In this document: positions 18,459 to 27,227 of the stretch, piece by piece
Position numbering within the stretch: position 1 is the stretch's first letter
Layout of the letters: each line of letters opens with the position of its first letter
NCBI GenBank assembly: GCA_041389565.1
Contig: JAWKRP010000035.1
Coordinates: 1 to 64,000, forward strand
Length of the DNA stretch: 64,000 bases
Direction of reading: 5' to 3'
Source of the DNA: JACKEQ01 sp041389565
GTDB lineage: Bacteria; Myxococcota_A; UBA796; GCA-2862545
Position numbers and translations under genes: made by a program
The notes under the pieces: generated by a model
What the model was told of the DNA's origin: nothing
The model's input: the letters and a program-made list of their open reading frames with translations, nothing else
The model's database searches: none

Positions 18459-20808
18459 ACAGTCGCGCTGCGCTTTGGCCCTGCTCGTGTTCAGCAGCCC
18501 TGCATGGGCCGACTGCGACGCGAAGGTCAGCGGGCACGTCACCGACGCGGCTTCCGGGGATCCCGTCGCGGGCGCGCGCGTCGAGGTGGGCGCGGCGAGC
18601 GCGGTGAGCACGGACGACGGGCTGTTCGTGGTGCGTGGGGTGTGTCCCGGCCCGGCCGAGCTGCACGTACACCACCTGGAGTACGCGGGCTTCAGCCGCG
18701 CGGTGGAGGTCCCGGCCGACCATGTCGACATCGCGCTCACGGTCGACGAGTGCGCCGTGGTGGTCGAGGCCCCCGCGTTCTCCGACCGCGATCCGCACGC
18801 CCGCACCACGGTGGAGGGCGAAGCGCTCGAGCGGTCGCGCGGGCAGGATCTCGGCGAGGTCCTGTCCACCGTTCCGGGCGTCACCCTGCTCCGTACCTCC
18901 GGGGACGCGACGCGCCCGATGGTCCGTGGGCAGTACGGCCGTCGGCTGCTCATCCTGTTCGACGGCATGCGCCACGAGTCCCAGAAGTGGGGCGCCGACC
19001 ACGCGCCCGAGGTCGATCCGTTCTCCGCCGATGCGATCTCGGTGGTCCGCGGCGCAGCGGGCGTCCGCTACGGTCCGGATGCCATCGGAGGCGTGATCCT
19101 CGTCGACCCTCCCCCGCTGCGGCGCGACGCCGGGGTGGGCGGCCGCGTCGACGTGGTCGGGGTGAGCAACGGAGGCCGTGGCATCGGGGCGTTCCGGCTC
19201 GATGGGTCCGACGGGCACGGCCTGGGTGTGCGGATCGAAGGCGACCTCGCGAAGGGGAGCTCGCTGTCGGCGCCGGACTACGTGCTCGGGAACACGGCGA
19301 GCCAGACGCTGAACGGCGCCGTGACCCTCGGCTGGACGCGCGACGGGCTCGAGCTGGAGGCCGGGTTCCGCCACCACGCCTTCGACGCGGGGATCTGCTA
19401 CTGCGTGCGGGCGAGCTCGCCGGACGAGCTCCGCGCGGCGCTCGAAGCGGGCACGCCTCCCAACGCGGCGCTGTGGAAGACCGACCGCACGATCGACCGC
19501 CCGCGCCAGGAGGTCACGCACGACCTGCTGTACGCGAAGGCGAAGGCGTACGTCGGGATCGGCACGCTGGAAGCGACGTTCAACACGCAGCTGAACCACC
19601 GGCAGGAGCTCGAGCAGGTCCGCGACACGGTGGAGGGGCCGCAGTACGACTTCACGCTGCGCACGCACACGCTCGACGTGGGGCTGCTCCACGACAGCGT
19701 GCACCTCGGCTCCCTCGCGACGCTCGAGGGCACGGTGGGCGGCGTGGCCCAGCTCCAGGACAACCTGTTCGAGGGCCTGCCCCTGGTCCCGAACCACCGC
19801 GCCGCTTCGGCCGGCGCGTACGTAGCGGAGCGGCTGTCGCTCGGGCACACGCTGGTCGAGGCTGGAGCGCGGGTCGATCACCAGCACCGCGACACCTATC
19901 TCACGGACGAGGCGTTCTTCCGGCACGTGGGGCGCGGCACGCTCGACGCCGACACGTGCACGGACACGGGGGTCGCACGCAGGTGCCCGGGGGACTGGTC
20001 CGCCGCGACCGTCACGCTCGGCGGCATCTGGCACGACGCCCAGGAGCGCGTGGAGCTCCGCCTCGACCTGTCGTCCGCCAGCCGGTTCCCGAACGGCGAC
20101 GAGCTGTTCCTGAACGGCGCAGCTCCGACGCAGCCGGTGTACGGGCTCGGAGACCCGGGGCTGCGCACGGAGACCACGTGGGGCGCGGCTCCGACGCTCG
20201 GCGTGCACCTGCCGGGCGTGCGCGGGGAGATCAGCGCGTACGGGAACTGGATCGACGACTACATCGCGTTCGGGCCGGTGCTCGGTCCCGACGGCACCCC
20301 GGCCGTCGACGTGACCGTGCGGGGCTCGTTCCCGCGGTACGCGTTCACCCAGACGAACGCGGTCTTCGCGGGTCTCGAGGGCCAGGTGGAGGTCGAGGCC
20401 ACCCGGTGGGTGACGGCCAGCCTGACCGGCGCGATGGTGCGGGCGGCCGAGCGCGGAACCGGTGCGTACCTGCCTCTGGTACCCGCGGACCGGGCATCGC
20501 TGACGGTACGCGTGAACCCTCCGCACCTGGGCACGTTCGACGGAGCCAGTGTGGGCGCGTCCGTCGACGCGGTGGCCCGCCAGGACCGCTGGGATGCCGG
20601 CACGGATCTGGGTCCACCCCCCGATGGGTACGTGCTGCTGGGCGCGTCCGCGAGCCTGCCCGTCGACCTCGACACCGAGCACCTGCGGTTCGGCGTGGAG
20701 GTCGCGAACCTGCTGAACGCCCGCGTGCGTTCGTACACGAGCCTGCTCCGCTACTTCGCGGACGACCCGGGCCGCGAGATCCGCGTCCGTGCAGGCATGG
20801 ACTTCTGA
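18451..20808 (+). CDS. TonB-dependent outer-membrane receptor with N-terminal carboxypeptidase-regulatory-like domain
   Basis: The 785-aa protein has a signal peptide cleaved after about residue 20 (SSPAWA), then a carboxypeptidase-regulatory-like beta domain (about 25-95). The plug follows with LGEVLSTVPGVTLL, QYGRRLLILFDGMRHESQ, DHAPEVDPFSADAISVVRG and RYGPDAIGGVI, and then a long beta-barrel. Such receptors take up metal chelates, heme, vitamins or sugars using TonB energy. The HESQKWGADHAPEVDPF string is shared, as far as I recall, by a receptor subfamily common in Bacteroidota whose partner lipoprotein resembles the next gene. The substrate is unknown; it is ten bases upstream of that lipoprotein gene and clearly cotranscribed. 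Confidence 0.9.
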   Translation: MQLQSRCALALLVFSSPAWADCDAKVSGHVTDAASGDPVAGARVEVGAASAVSTDDGLFVVRGVCPGPAELHVHHLEYAGFSRAVEVPADHVDIALTVDECAVVVEAPAFSDRDPHARTTVEGEALERSRGQDLGEVLSTVPGVTLLRTSGDATRPMVRGQYGRRLLILFDGMRHESQKWGADHAPEVDPFSADAISVVRGAAGVRYGPDAIGGVILVDPPPLRRDAGVGGRVDVVGVSNGGRGIGAFRLDGSDGHGLGVRIEGDLAKGSSLSAPDYVLGNTASQTLNGAVTLGWTRDGLELEAGFRHHAFDAGICYCVRASSPDELRAALEAGTPPNAALWKTDRTIDRPRQEVTHDLLYAKAKAYVGIGTLEATFNTQLNHRQELEQVRDTVEGPQYDFTLRTHTLDVGLLHDSVHLGSLATLEGTVGGVAQLQDNLFEGLPLVPNHRAASAGAYVAERLSLGHTLVEAGARVDHQHRDTYLTDEAFFRHVGRGTLDADTCTDTGVARRCPGDWSAATVTLGGIWHDAQERVELRLDLSSASRFPNGDELFLNGAAPTQPVYGLGDPGLRTETTWGAAPTLGVHLPGVRGEISAYGNWIDDYIAFGPVLGPDGTPAVDVTVRGSFPRYAFTQTNAVFAGLEGQVEVEATRWVTASLTGAMVRAAERGTGAYLPLVPADRASLTVRVNPPHLGTFDGASVGASVDAVARQDRWDAGTDLGPPPDGYVLLGASASLPVDLDTEHLRFGVEVANLLNARVRSYTSLLRYFADDPGREIRVRAGMDF

Positions 20809-20818
20809 GGAGGAAGCG

Positions 20819-21367
20819 ATGCGACCCTGGATTCCCGCACTGATCGTCCTGGTGGCCTGCAAGGGCGTCACCGAGCCCCCACCCGAGGGGAACGACGAGG
20901 AGGTGATCACGACCGTCGAGCTGACGATCGACAACGGCACCCCGTTCGTCTGGGAGGACCTCGAGCTCGACGGGAACCCGACCGTGGACCCGGTGACGGT
21001 GTCGATCGGCTCGCACGCGGTGTCGGTGCGCTTCCTGAACGGTCTCGAGGACCCGCCCGAGGACATCACGGAGGAGGTGGAGATCGAAGCCACGCAGCAC
21101 CAGGTGTTCTGGGAGGTGCCCGCCGGCTTCACGTGGACGACCGGGGATCAGGACGCGAACGGGCTCCCGCTCGGTCTCACCGGCACGCTGGAGGCGCCGG
21201 ACGTGGCGTCGGGCGACCTGACGGTGACGCTGCGCCACATGCCCGAGGAGGGCGGCGAGCCCGTGAAGGTGGCGGGCCTCGCGGAGGTGGCGGCGACCGA
21301 CGGGATCGACGCGCTGCCCGGAGACACCGACGTGCGTGTGACGTTCGCGATCTCCGTCGAGGAGTGA
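20819..21367 (+). CDS. Receptor-associated lipoprotein (type 1 periplasmic-binding-fold-like family)
   Basis: The 182-aa product has a lipoprotein signal (MRPWIPALIVLVAC, Cys14) and an all-beta body. Its segments EDITEEVEIEATQHQVFWEV, DQDANGLPLGL and GDLTVTLRHMPEEGG, and the end DTDVRVTFAISVE, match from memory a lipoprotein family encoded beside TonB receptors in Bacteroidota and often labelled type 1 periplasmic binding fold protein. It probably binds the receptor's cargo at the cell surface or in the periplasm. A strong ribosome site (GAGGAGGAAGCG) precedes the ATG, ten bases after the receptor stop. Confidence 0.65.
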   Translation: MRPWIPALIVLVACKGVTEPPPEGNDEEVITTVELTIDNGTPFVWEDLELDGNPTVDPVTVSIGSHAVSVRFLNGLEDPPEDITEEVEIEATQHQVFWEVPAGFTWTTGDQDANGLPLGLTGTLEAPDVASGDLTVTLRHMPEEGGEPVKVAGLAEVAATDGIDALPGDTDVRVTFAISVEE

Positions 21368-21370
21368 GGG

Positions 21371-23143
21371 CTACGGCTCCTCGTCCTCGAACTGCATCGT
21401 GGAGCGGCCCTTCCCGTCGGTGCCCCCGATCACGGGGATGCGCACCACGATGCCGCCCTGAGCGGTGAAGCCGGGCGCCGACAGCTTGAAGGTGGTGGTG
21501 TCGGCGGGTTCCTGGAGCAGACCGGAGCCCGCGCTGATGCCCTCGCTCCGGTGGCCTCCGATGGGGATGTCGGCGAGACCGCGCACGAACACGTTGACGG
21601 TCTTGCCGGCCGTGAGCTCGATGCCCGGGCCCACCTGGAAGAGGAGCGTGTTGAGCGTCTTCATCTCCTGGAGGTTCGCGACCCCCTGGATGAAGGCGTT
21701 CCACGTGGTGCCCTGCCAGTAGGAGATGCCGGCGTGCAGCGCCGGGCGCACGGGGCTCACGGGCATGGGCACGAACGAGGCCCGCGCACCGACCTCCCAG
21801 CTGCTCACCCCCTTCCGCCGGAAGTCGTTGGGGTTGATGACGACGGGCTCTCCGATGCGCTCCTGGTTGATGAAGTACTCGAACGGCCCGTTGTGGTAGC
21901 CGAAGTGGCCGGTGACATCGAGGAACGGGAGCACGCCGAAGCCCGCTTCGAGGTCGAACATCACGTGGCCGGCCTGCCCGACGTACTGGTACTGCTCGAT
22001 CTGCGCGACCTGGAGCTGGTCGTCGAGGGCGTACCGGCCGTCCATCACCTGCCCGTACGGACCGACGCCCGCGCCGAGCCCCAGGCGACCGACCACCTGG
22101 CCGAACCGGCCGCGACGCAGGGCGCGCCAGTCGTTGATGGTCTTGCCGGAGTTGTTGTACCGCCGGTACTCGCCCTCGCGCATGCCGAGGACCTCCCAGG
22201 GCTTCATCTCCTCCTTCACGCGCATCGCCGCGACGTCTTCCTTCGTGAGCTTCGGCTGCGTGAGCTGGCCGCGGTCGATCCCGGCGCGGCTCACGGCCCC
22301 CTGCTCCTTCTCGAGATCGGCGAGGGAGGCGGCGAGGATCTCGCGCTGCGCTTTGTCGAGCTTGGCGCGCTCGGCGGGATCGGTGTCGACGGCGCGAAGA
22401 TCGACCTGCTCGAACGCACCGCCGAGGATCTTGCCGAAGATGGTGTTCACGCCTTCGATCAGCGCGCGATCGTCGTCGCCCTGGAGCGCGACGCCGAACG
22501 ACAGGACCTCGCGGCTGGCGGCGTTCTCGATGAACACGAGCTCGACGTTCACCCCGCCGTACAGGCCCGGGCTGACGGTTCCGCCGATGGTCCACTCGGC
22601 GTTCACGCGGTTCCCGCACACGAGCGCACACCCGGAGTACTGCCCCTCCGGGCACGACAGCATGTAGACCTCGGCGGAGTAGTCGGGCCAGCCGGGCACC
22701 TGGTCGACCGTGATCAGCGCGTGCTGCTGGGACATGGTGGCCGAGAGGGACGACGTGAGGCGCGCGGCCACGTCGCGGAGCTGCGGCTGGTACGGCTGGA
22801 GCGGCGACAGGAACACGGCGTCGTAGGACTGGATCGGCGCGCCCTGCGGCACCGGGTACGGCACGGGCTGCGGGTACGGCACGGGCTGCGGGTACGGCTG
22901 CGGCTGGACCGGGTACGGCTGGGGATCGACCGGGTACGGCTGCGGATCGACCGGGTACGGCTGCGCGGGCGCCGGATAGGGCTGCGCCGGCTGCGGGCCG
23001 GGCTGCGGCAGGAAGTCGAGCTCGAACGGTGCGGGGTCGGCCGGCCCGGTGGTGGTGGGCTTGGGCTTCTTCTCGGGATCGTCTTCCGACGGGGTGTCCT
23101 GCGCCCAACCGAGCGACAGCAGACCCAGGAGCATGGCCATCAT
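21371..23143 (-). CDS. Exported protein with Pro-Tyr repeats, likely outer-membrane-associated
   Basis: The 590-aa product begins with a very short signal peptide (about MMAMLLGLLSLGWA). A region of PQPYPV-type repeats spans about residues 48-98. A mixed domain (about 105-260) with four cysteines in MLSCPEGQYSGCALVCG follows, then a helical part and a C-terminal region of alternating hydrophobic strands (from about 345, GQVVGRLGLGAGVGPYG) that may form a beta-barrel, ending in charged residues. No family was recognised. The Pro-Tyr repeats could span peptidoglycan or bind a partner. It converges with the lipoprotein gene ending at 21367. Confidence 0.65.
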   Translation of the reverse strand: MMAMLLGLLSLGWAQDTPSEDDPEKKPKPTTTGPADPAPFELDFLPQPGPQPAQPYPAPAQPYPVDPQPYPVDPQPYPVQPQPYPQPVPYPQPVPYPVPQGAPIQSYDAVFLSPLQPYQPQLRDVAARLTSSLSATMSQQHALITVDQVPGWPDYSAEVYMLSCPEGQYSGCALVCGNRVNAEWTIGGTVSPGLYGGVNVELVFIENAASREVLSFGVALQGDDDRALIEGVNTIFGKILGGAFEQVDLRAVDTDPAERAKLDKAQREILAASLADLEKEQGAVSRAGIDRGQLTQPKLTKEDVAAMRVKEEMKPWEVLGMREGEYRRYNNSGKTINDWRALRRGRFGQVVGRLGLGAGVGPYGQVMDGRYALDDQLQVAQIEQYQYVGQAGHVMFDLEAGFGVLPFLDVTGHFGYHNGPFEYFINQERIGEPVVINPNDFRRKGVSSWEVGARASFVPMPVSPVRPALHAGISYWQGTTWNAFIQGVANLQEMKTLNTLLFQVGPGIELTAGKTVNVFVRGLADIPIGGHRSEGISAGSGLLQEPADTTTFKLSAPGFTAQGGIVVRIPVIGGTDGKGRSTMQFEDEEP

Positions 23144-23171
23144 GCCGAGAGCTTAGCCCACACGACCCGAC

Positions 23172-23768
23172 TCAGCGGGACATCGCCCAGCGGGCCATGC
23201 CCTCGATGTTCTGCTTCACCACGCGTGTGGCTGCGGCATCGGCACCGGCCGTGAGGGCCTTCCACTTCAGGAAGCCGACGTCGTCGCGCTTCGGCGCGGA
23301 GGACAGCGCGTAGCCCACGATTCCGGGGGCCACGAGCCAGCAGCCCTGGTTGTAGTCCGACCGGAAGGCGGTCTTCGCGCTCAGCGCGTCGGTCTCGGCG
23401 CGCAGGACGTGCCACGCCGCGATCTGGTACCCGTTCCGCTCGCCAACGCGGTGCAGGACGAGCTCGTGGTGCACACCCCCGAGGACCGGGATGTCGACCC
23501 GCTGGTAGAACCGCACGGCGTCGGGCGGCGTGAAGCGGGCATCGGGGATGGAGCGGCACTCGGCCACGTGCTGCACGTTGCCGACGTACGCGTCGACGGC
23601 CATGACGGCGTCGATCACCTTGCCCGGATCGGCGCCGGGCACGGGGCACAGCCCGAAGCCCTCGCCCGTGGGGCGGCCTCCGTGGTTCCACGACTGGAAC
23701 GCGAACTGGGTGGGCGGCTGGGCGGGCAGGCGCGCGAGCACGCGGTCCACGAACTCGAGGTGCTCCAC
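23172..23768 (-). CDS. SRPBCC/START-like ligand-binding protein
   Basis: The 198-aa soluble protein resembles SRPBCC (START/Bet v1-like) proteins, which hold hydrophobic ligands in a deep cavity. The pattern is an opening helix (VDRVLARLPAQ), beta strands (RFYQRVDIPVLGGVHHELVLHRV, NGYQIAAWHVL, NQGCWLVAPGIVGYALSSAPKR) and a long C-terminal helix (ADAAATRVVKQNIEGMARWA). The GTG start at 23768 is supported by GGAGG five bases upstream; the frame is open further but would overlap the next gene. Its first 36 codons overlap that gene's end. No enzymatic residues were assigned. Confidence 0.6.
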   Translation of the reverse strand: MEHLEFVDRVLARLPAQPPTQFAFQSWNHGGRPTGEGFGLCPVPGADPGKVIDAVMAVDAYVGNVQHVAECRSIPDARFTPPDAVRFYQRVDIPVLGGVHHELVLHRVGERNGYQIAAWHVLRAETDALSAKTAFRSDYNQGCWLVAPGIVGYALSSAPKRDDVGFLKWKALTAGADAAATRVVKQNIEGMARWAMSR

Positions 23769-23803
23769 GGATCCTCCGGAGGCTGGGTGCGCCGGACTGT
23801 ACC

Positions 23804-26800
23804 TCAGCGGCGCCGGCGCACGCCCAACAGGAACGCGAGCCCGACGGGCAGGAGCCCCGCGGCTCCCGGGCCGGTCGCGCAGAACCACAGCGTCGGGCCG
23901 ACGCTCCCGTTCTCGAGCGGCGTGTCGGTGTCGAGCGGCGTGTCGGTGTCGGCGTCAGCGTCGCTGTCGGCGTCCGCGTCGGTGTCCGCATCGGCATCGG
24001 CATCGGCGTCGGCGTCGGCGTCCGTGTCGCTGTCGGCATCGGTGTCGCTGTCGGCATCGGTGTCGGCGTCGCCCCCGGTGTCGGAGGACGTGTCGGACGT
24101 GTCGCTCCCCGTCTCGCCGGTCGCGCGGCCGGTGTCGGTGTCGCTGTCGGCGTCCGTGTCGCTGTCGCTGTCCGTGTCGCTGTCGGCGTCCGTATCGCTG
24201 TCGCTGTCGGCGTCCGTATCGCTGTCGGCGTCCGCATCGGCGTCGCTGTCCGCATCGGCGTCGCTGTCGGCATCACTGTCGGCGTCTGCGTCGGTGTCGG
24301 CGTCTCCGGCGCCCGGCCCCGCGATGGACACGGTGGCGGTACCGCACGAGTCGTCGCTGTCGGACACCACGAGGACGAGCTCCTCACCCTGGGTGGCGTC
24401 GTACGTGAGCACGTTGGTGTCGGCGCAGGCGACCGAGGTGTTGGCTGGACACGGCGTGAACAGCGAGAGCTCCACGCCGAAGCCGGAGGTCGCGGAGAAC
24501 GTGTACGTGGCAGTGGCAGGCGCGACCCACCGGAGCGAGTAGTCGCTGAAGGCGTCGCCGCCGCACGACTGTGGGCGGGAGTCGAGCTGGTTGCACGTGC
24601 TCCCGGTCCACACGTTCGAGCCCGTGGCGCTCCCGAGATCGCCGTTCGGAGGCTGGCAGCTGGCGGGCTGGCCGCGCACCGTGACGCGGGTGGACCCGCA
24701 GTCTCCGGCGAACCCGTCGAGCAGGACGAGCACCTCGTCGCCCGCCGACAGGTCGATGTCGGAGATGCGGGACGTGACGTCGGGCCCGCCGTCGTCGTCG
24801 CACGCGAACGGCGTGTACGACGGGCACCCGTCGGCGAGCTGCATCGCGGTGTCGTACGTGGAGCCCTCGGTGGTCACCTCGTAGGTGCCGTCGACCGGCG
24901 CGACGAACGAGCGAACGAAGTCTCCGGAGCCGGGCGGCACGGGCACGCACCACAGGCTCTCGATGGAGCTCGGCTCCATGCAGGAGTTGCCGAGGGTGGT
25001 CGACCCCACGGGGATCGCCGTGGTGTTGCACGCGTCGACCGCATTGCAGTCCTGGTCGATCCCGTCGGACGGATCGGGCGCGCCCGGGTACCGCGTGGGG
25101 TCTTCGTCGTCACAGTCCTCGTCGACGCCCCAGCCGTCGTCGTCGAGGTCGTCGTCGGGCGTGCCGGGATTGCAGTCGTTGTCGATCTGGTCGTACGGGC
25201 GCTCGTCGGCGCCGGGGCTCACGGACGGGTCGAAGTCGTTGCAGTCGGTGCCCGTGGCGAACGCGTCGGGCGGGACGGCGCAGGCCGAGATGGCGTACCC
25301 GCCGTACCCGTCTCCGTCGATGTCGAGCCACACCGTCATGCTGGCGAGGCCCTCGTCCACCAGGGAGTCGCAGTCGTCGTCGATGCCGTTGCAGCTCTCG
25401 ACGGCACCGGGATGCACGGCGCTGTCGGTGTCGTCGCAGTCGAACAGCGCGGAGAACCCGTCTCCGTCGGCGTCGTCGTCGAGGTCGGGGTCGGCGTACA
25501 CGCCTCCGAAGGCGCCGATGTCGGACCGGGTGCCGTCGGGGTCGAGCAGGGACGGGTCGCCCGCGTCGATCACCGGAGACCCGGCGTTCGGGTGGTAGCC
25601 GAACTCGGAGCACAGCTCGGCGGGAGCGACGAGGTCGGGGTCGACCATGAGCGCGTTCGGGCCGTACCCGCCGTTGCCGTCGAAGAAGTCCTCGGTGTTC
25701 GCGAACCACAGGTTGTAGTCGTTCGTGAGACCGGACGGCTCGAAGTAGGCGCCCGCACCGTCGGTGTAGGCCACCACGTTGTTGCGCACGTCGGAGTAGC
25801 TCGTGCTGCCCGTGCCCCAGAAGTCGATCGCACCGCCCGCGACGGTCACGGCGTTGAACAGGAACGTGTTGTTGTGGATCTCGGTGTCCTCGACGCCGCC
25901 GAAGGCGACCGACACGCCCGTTCCGTACGGCGCCACCCCGCCGACGAACACGTTGTTCACCACGAGCTGCGACCCGGGCACGTTGCCCTCGAGGTACAGA
26001 CCCGCGCCGTCGTCGCCCGCGCCGTTCTGGCAGAACAGGTTGCGCTCGACCAGGAGGTCGCCCATGTCGTACGCGGCGATCCCGCCGGCATCGTCTCCGG
26101 CGACCGACAGGGCGATGGTGTTCTCGGAGAACACGGCGCCGGAGTCGTAGATCTTGATCGCGCCGCCGTCGTCCCCGACCTCGTGGTCGACGAACTCGTT
26201 CCGCTGGATCGTCACGTCGCTGTCGCCGATCACCAGCGCACCGCCCTCGTCGAAGCCCGACCCGCCGAAGAACTGGCTGTCGGACACCACGAGGTCGACG
26301 TTGTACGCCGCGATGGCCCCGCCGTCGCAGTCCCACACGCAGCTCATGCCGCTGAACCGGGAGTCTTCGACGGTGAGCGACCCGTTCTCGACCAGCACAC
26401 CTGCACCATCGCCGTAGAACAGCGTGGAGTCGTGGATGTCGCAGTTCCGGAGCGTGAGGTCGCCGCCGTAGGACGCGATCAGGCCGGCCCCGAACGACAC
26501 GCCGTTCGCGATCTCGCAGCCATCGATCGAGAGCGTGCCGCCCTCGACGTACACCTGCGAGCCGTCCTGATCGTTCGTGAACACGGGGCTCACCATCAGG
26601 ACGTTCGTGAACGTGGCCGACGAGTCGGGCAACATGAGCAGGGCCAGGCCTTCCTGGGTGTTATCGAGCGGCGCTCCGCCGGTGAGCTCGACGTTCGTGC
26701 CCGTGAACCCGGCCGCATCGATGCGCAGCGGACGCCCGAGCTCCCCGCCGTCGAGCGTGAGGTCTTCGACCGTGGTGCCGTCGTCGAACACGAACAGCAT

Positions 26801-27019
26801 GCTGCCCGGGTTGTCGTTCACGAGCGTGGTGACGCCCATGCCCGCGCCCCGGATCGTGATGCCGGGCGTGAACACGTCGACGTCCCCCACGTAGGAGCCC
26901 GCAGCGATCACGACGACATCGCCGGGGCCGGCAGCATCCACGGCGGCCTGTACGGACGCGTACTGCGCGGGAACGAGGAGGTCTGCGGCGAAGGCGGTGA
27001 GTGCGAGCGTGACGACCAT
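23804..27019 (-). CDS. Large surface protein: beta-helix, MopE-like motifs, Asp-rich linker, C-terminal anchor
   Basis: The 1071-aa protein has a short signal peptide, then a right-handed parallel beta-helix (about 20-430) with repeats of the kind GAGLIASYGGDLTLRNC. MopE-type putative metal-binding motifs follow (DADGDGFSALFDCDDTD, SCNGIDDDCDSLVDEG, about 500-640). Next come two beta-sandwich-like domains resembling bacterial pre-peptidase C-terminal domains, a linker of about 110 residues made almost wholly of Asp, Ser, Thr and Ala, and a C-terminal hydrophobic helix followed by Arg residues. It is probably surface-anchored. The anchor resembles MYXO-CTERM but lacks the usual Gly-Cys. A promoter is proposed at 27125-27153. 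Confidence 0.8.
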   Translation of the reverse strand: MVVTLALTAFAADLLVPAQYASVQAAVDAAGPGDVVVIAAGSYVGDVDVFTPGITIRGAGMGVTTLVNDNPGSMLFVFDDGTTVEDLTLDGGELGRPLRIDAAGFTGTNVELTGGAPLDNTQEGLALLMLPDSSATFTNVLMVSPVFTNDQDGSQVYVEGGTLSIDGCEIANGVSFGAGLIASYGGDLTLRNCDIHDSTLFYGDGAGVLVENGSLTVEDSRFSGMSCVWDCDGGAIAAYNVDLVVSDSQFFGGSGFDEGGALVIGDSDVTIQRNEFVDHEVGDDGGAIKIYDSGAVFSENTIALSVAGDDAGGIAAYDMGDLLVERNLFCQNGAGDDGAGLYLEGNVPGSQLVVNNVFVGGVAPYGTGVSVAFGGVEDTEIHNNTFLFNAVTVAGGAIDFWGTGSTSYSDVRNNVVAYTDGAGAYFEPSGLTNDYNLWFANTEDFFDGNGGYGPNALMVDPDLVAPAELCSEFGYHPNAGSPVIDAGDPSLLDPDGTRSDIGAFGGVYADPDLDDDADGDGFSALFDCDDTDSAVHPGAVESCNGIDDDCDSLVDEGLASMTVWLDIDGDGYGGYAISACAVPPDAFATGTDCNDFDPSVSPGADERPYDQIDNDCNPGTPDDDLDDDGWGVDEDCDDEDPTRYPGAPDPSDGIDQDCNAVDACNTTAIPVGSTTLGNSCMEPSSIESLWCVPVPPGSGDFVRSFVAPVDGTYEVTTEGSTYDTAMQLADGCPSYTPFACDDDGGPDVTSRISDIDLSAGDEVLVLLDGFAGDCGSTRVTVRGQPASCQPPNGDLGSATGSNVWTGSTCNQLDSRPQSCGGDAFSDYSLRWVAPATATYTFSATSGFGVELSLFTPCPANTSVACADTNVLTYDATQGEELVLVVSDSDDSCGTATVSIAGPGAGDADTDADADSDADSDADADSDADADADSDTDADSDSDTDADSDTDSDSDTDADSDTDTGRATGETGSDTSDTSSDTGGDADTDADSDTDADSDTDADADADADADADTDADADSDADADTDTPLDTDTPLENGSVGPTLWFCATGPGAAGLLPVGLAFLLGVRRRR
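23930..24305 (-). repeat. Low-complexity coding repeat (Asp-Thr/Ser/Ala linker)
   Basis: Short units of gtcggcgtc, gtcgctgtc and gtcggcatc alternate on the plus strand. They encode (DADSDTD)n on the minus strand as the linker of the surface protein. The array varies in third positions and in Thr/Ser/Ala choice, so the coded pattern is more regular than the DNA. Length variation by slippage is likely. Confidence 0.85.
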
Positions 27020-27070
27020 GCCCCGAGGATACGGGGAAATGGCGTCGATCGGGAGACCTTCGTGGCCGGA

Positions 27071-27159
27071 AATCTCTTGACGGTCAAGACCCGTGAGCTC
27101 GCCGGCACGTCAGTGCAAAACCAGGTTTTAGGCGAGCCCACGGGCTCCGTCAAGAGATT
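27071..27159. other. Nested inverted repeats upstream of the surface-protein gene
   Basis: AATCTCTTGACGG at 27071-27083 is exactly inverted by CCGTCAAGAGATT at 27147-27159. Further in, CCGTGAGCTCGCC (27091-27103) pairs with GGCGAGCCCACGG at 27131-27143 with one mismatch. At the centre AAAACCAGGTTTT (27117-27129) is itself a palindrome, and CTTGACGGTCAAG (27076-27088) is another. The element may be an operator array or a structured leader; it contains the proposed promoter for the minus-strand gene. Confidence 0.6.
27125..27153 (-). promoter_or_regulatory. Sigma-70-type promoter for the surface-protein gene
   Basis: On the minus strand TTGACG (27153-27148) and TAAAAC (27130-27125) are separated by 17 bases. 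Transcription would begin near 27118 and give a leader of about 100 bases before the ATG at 27019. The -10 overlaps the central palindrome and the -35 overlaps one arm of the large inverted repeat, so binding of a dimeric regulator could control it. Confidence 0.45.
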
Positions 27160-27227
27160 CACTGAGTACGATTCCGCAGGATGGAGGCCGCTTGTCGGCC
27201 GAATCCGGCGGAAACGGCCGCGCGCGC

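Noticed and set aside
23930..24305. Repeats as a non-coding satellite
   Set aside because: They are in frame within the surface-protein gene, and the coded Asp-rich linker is a known kind of sequence in this group.
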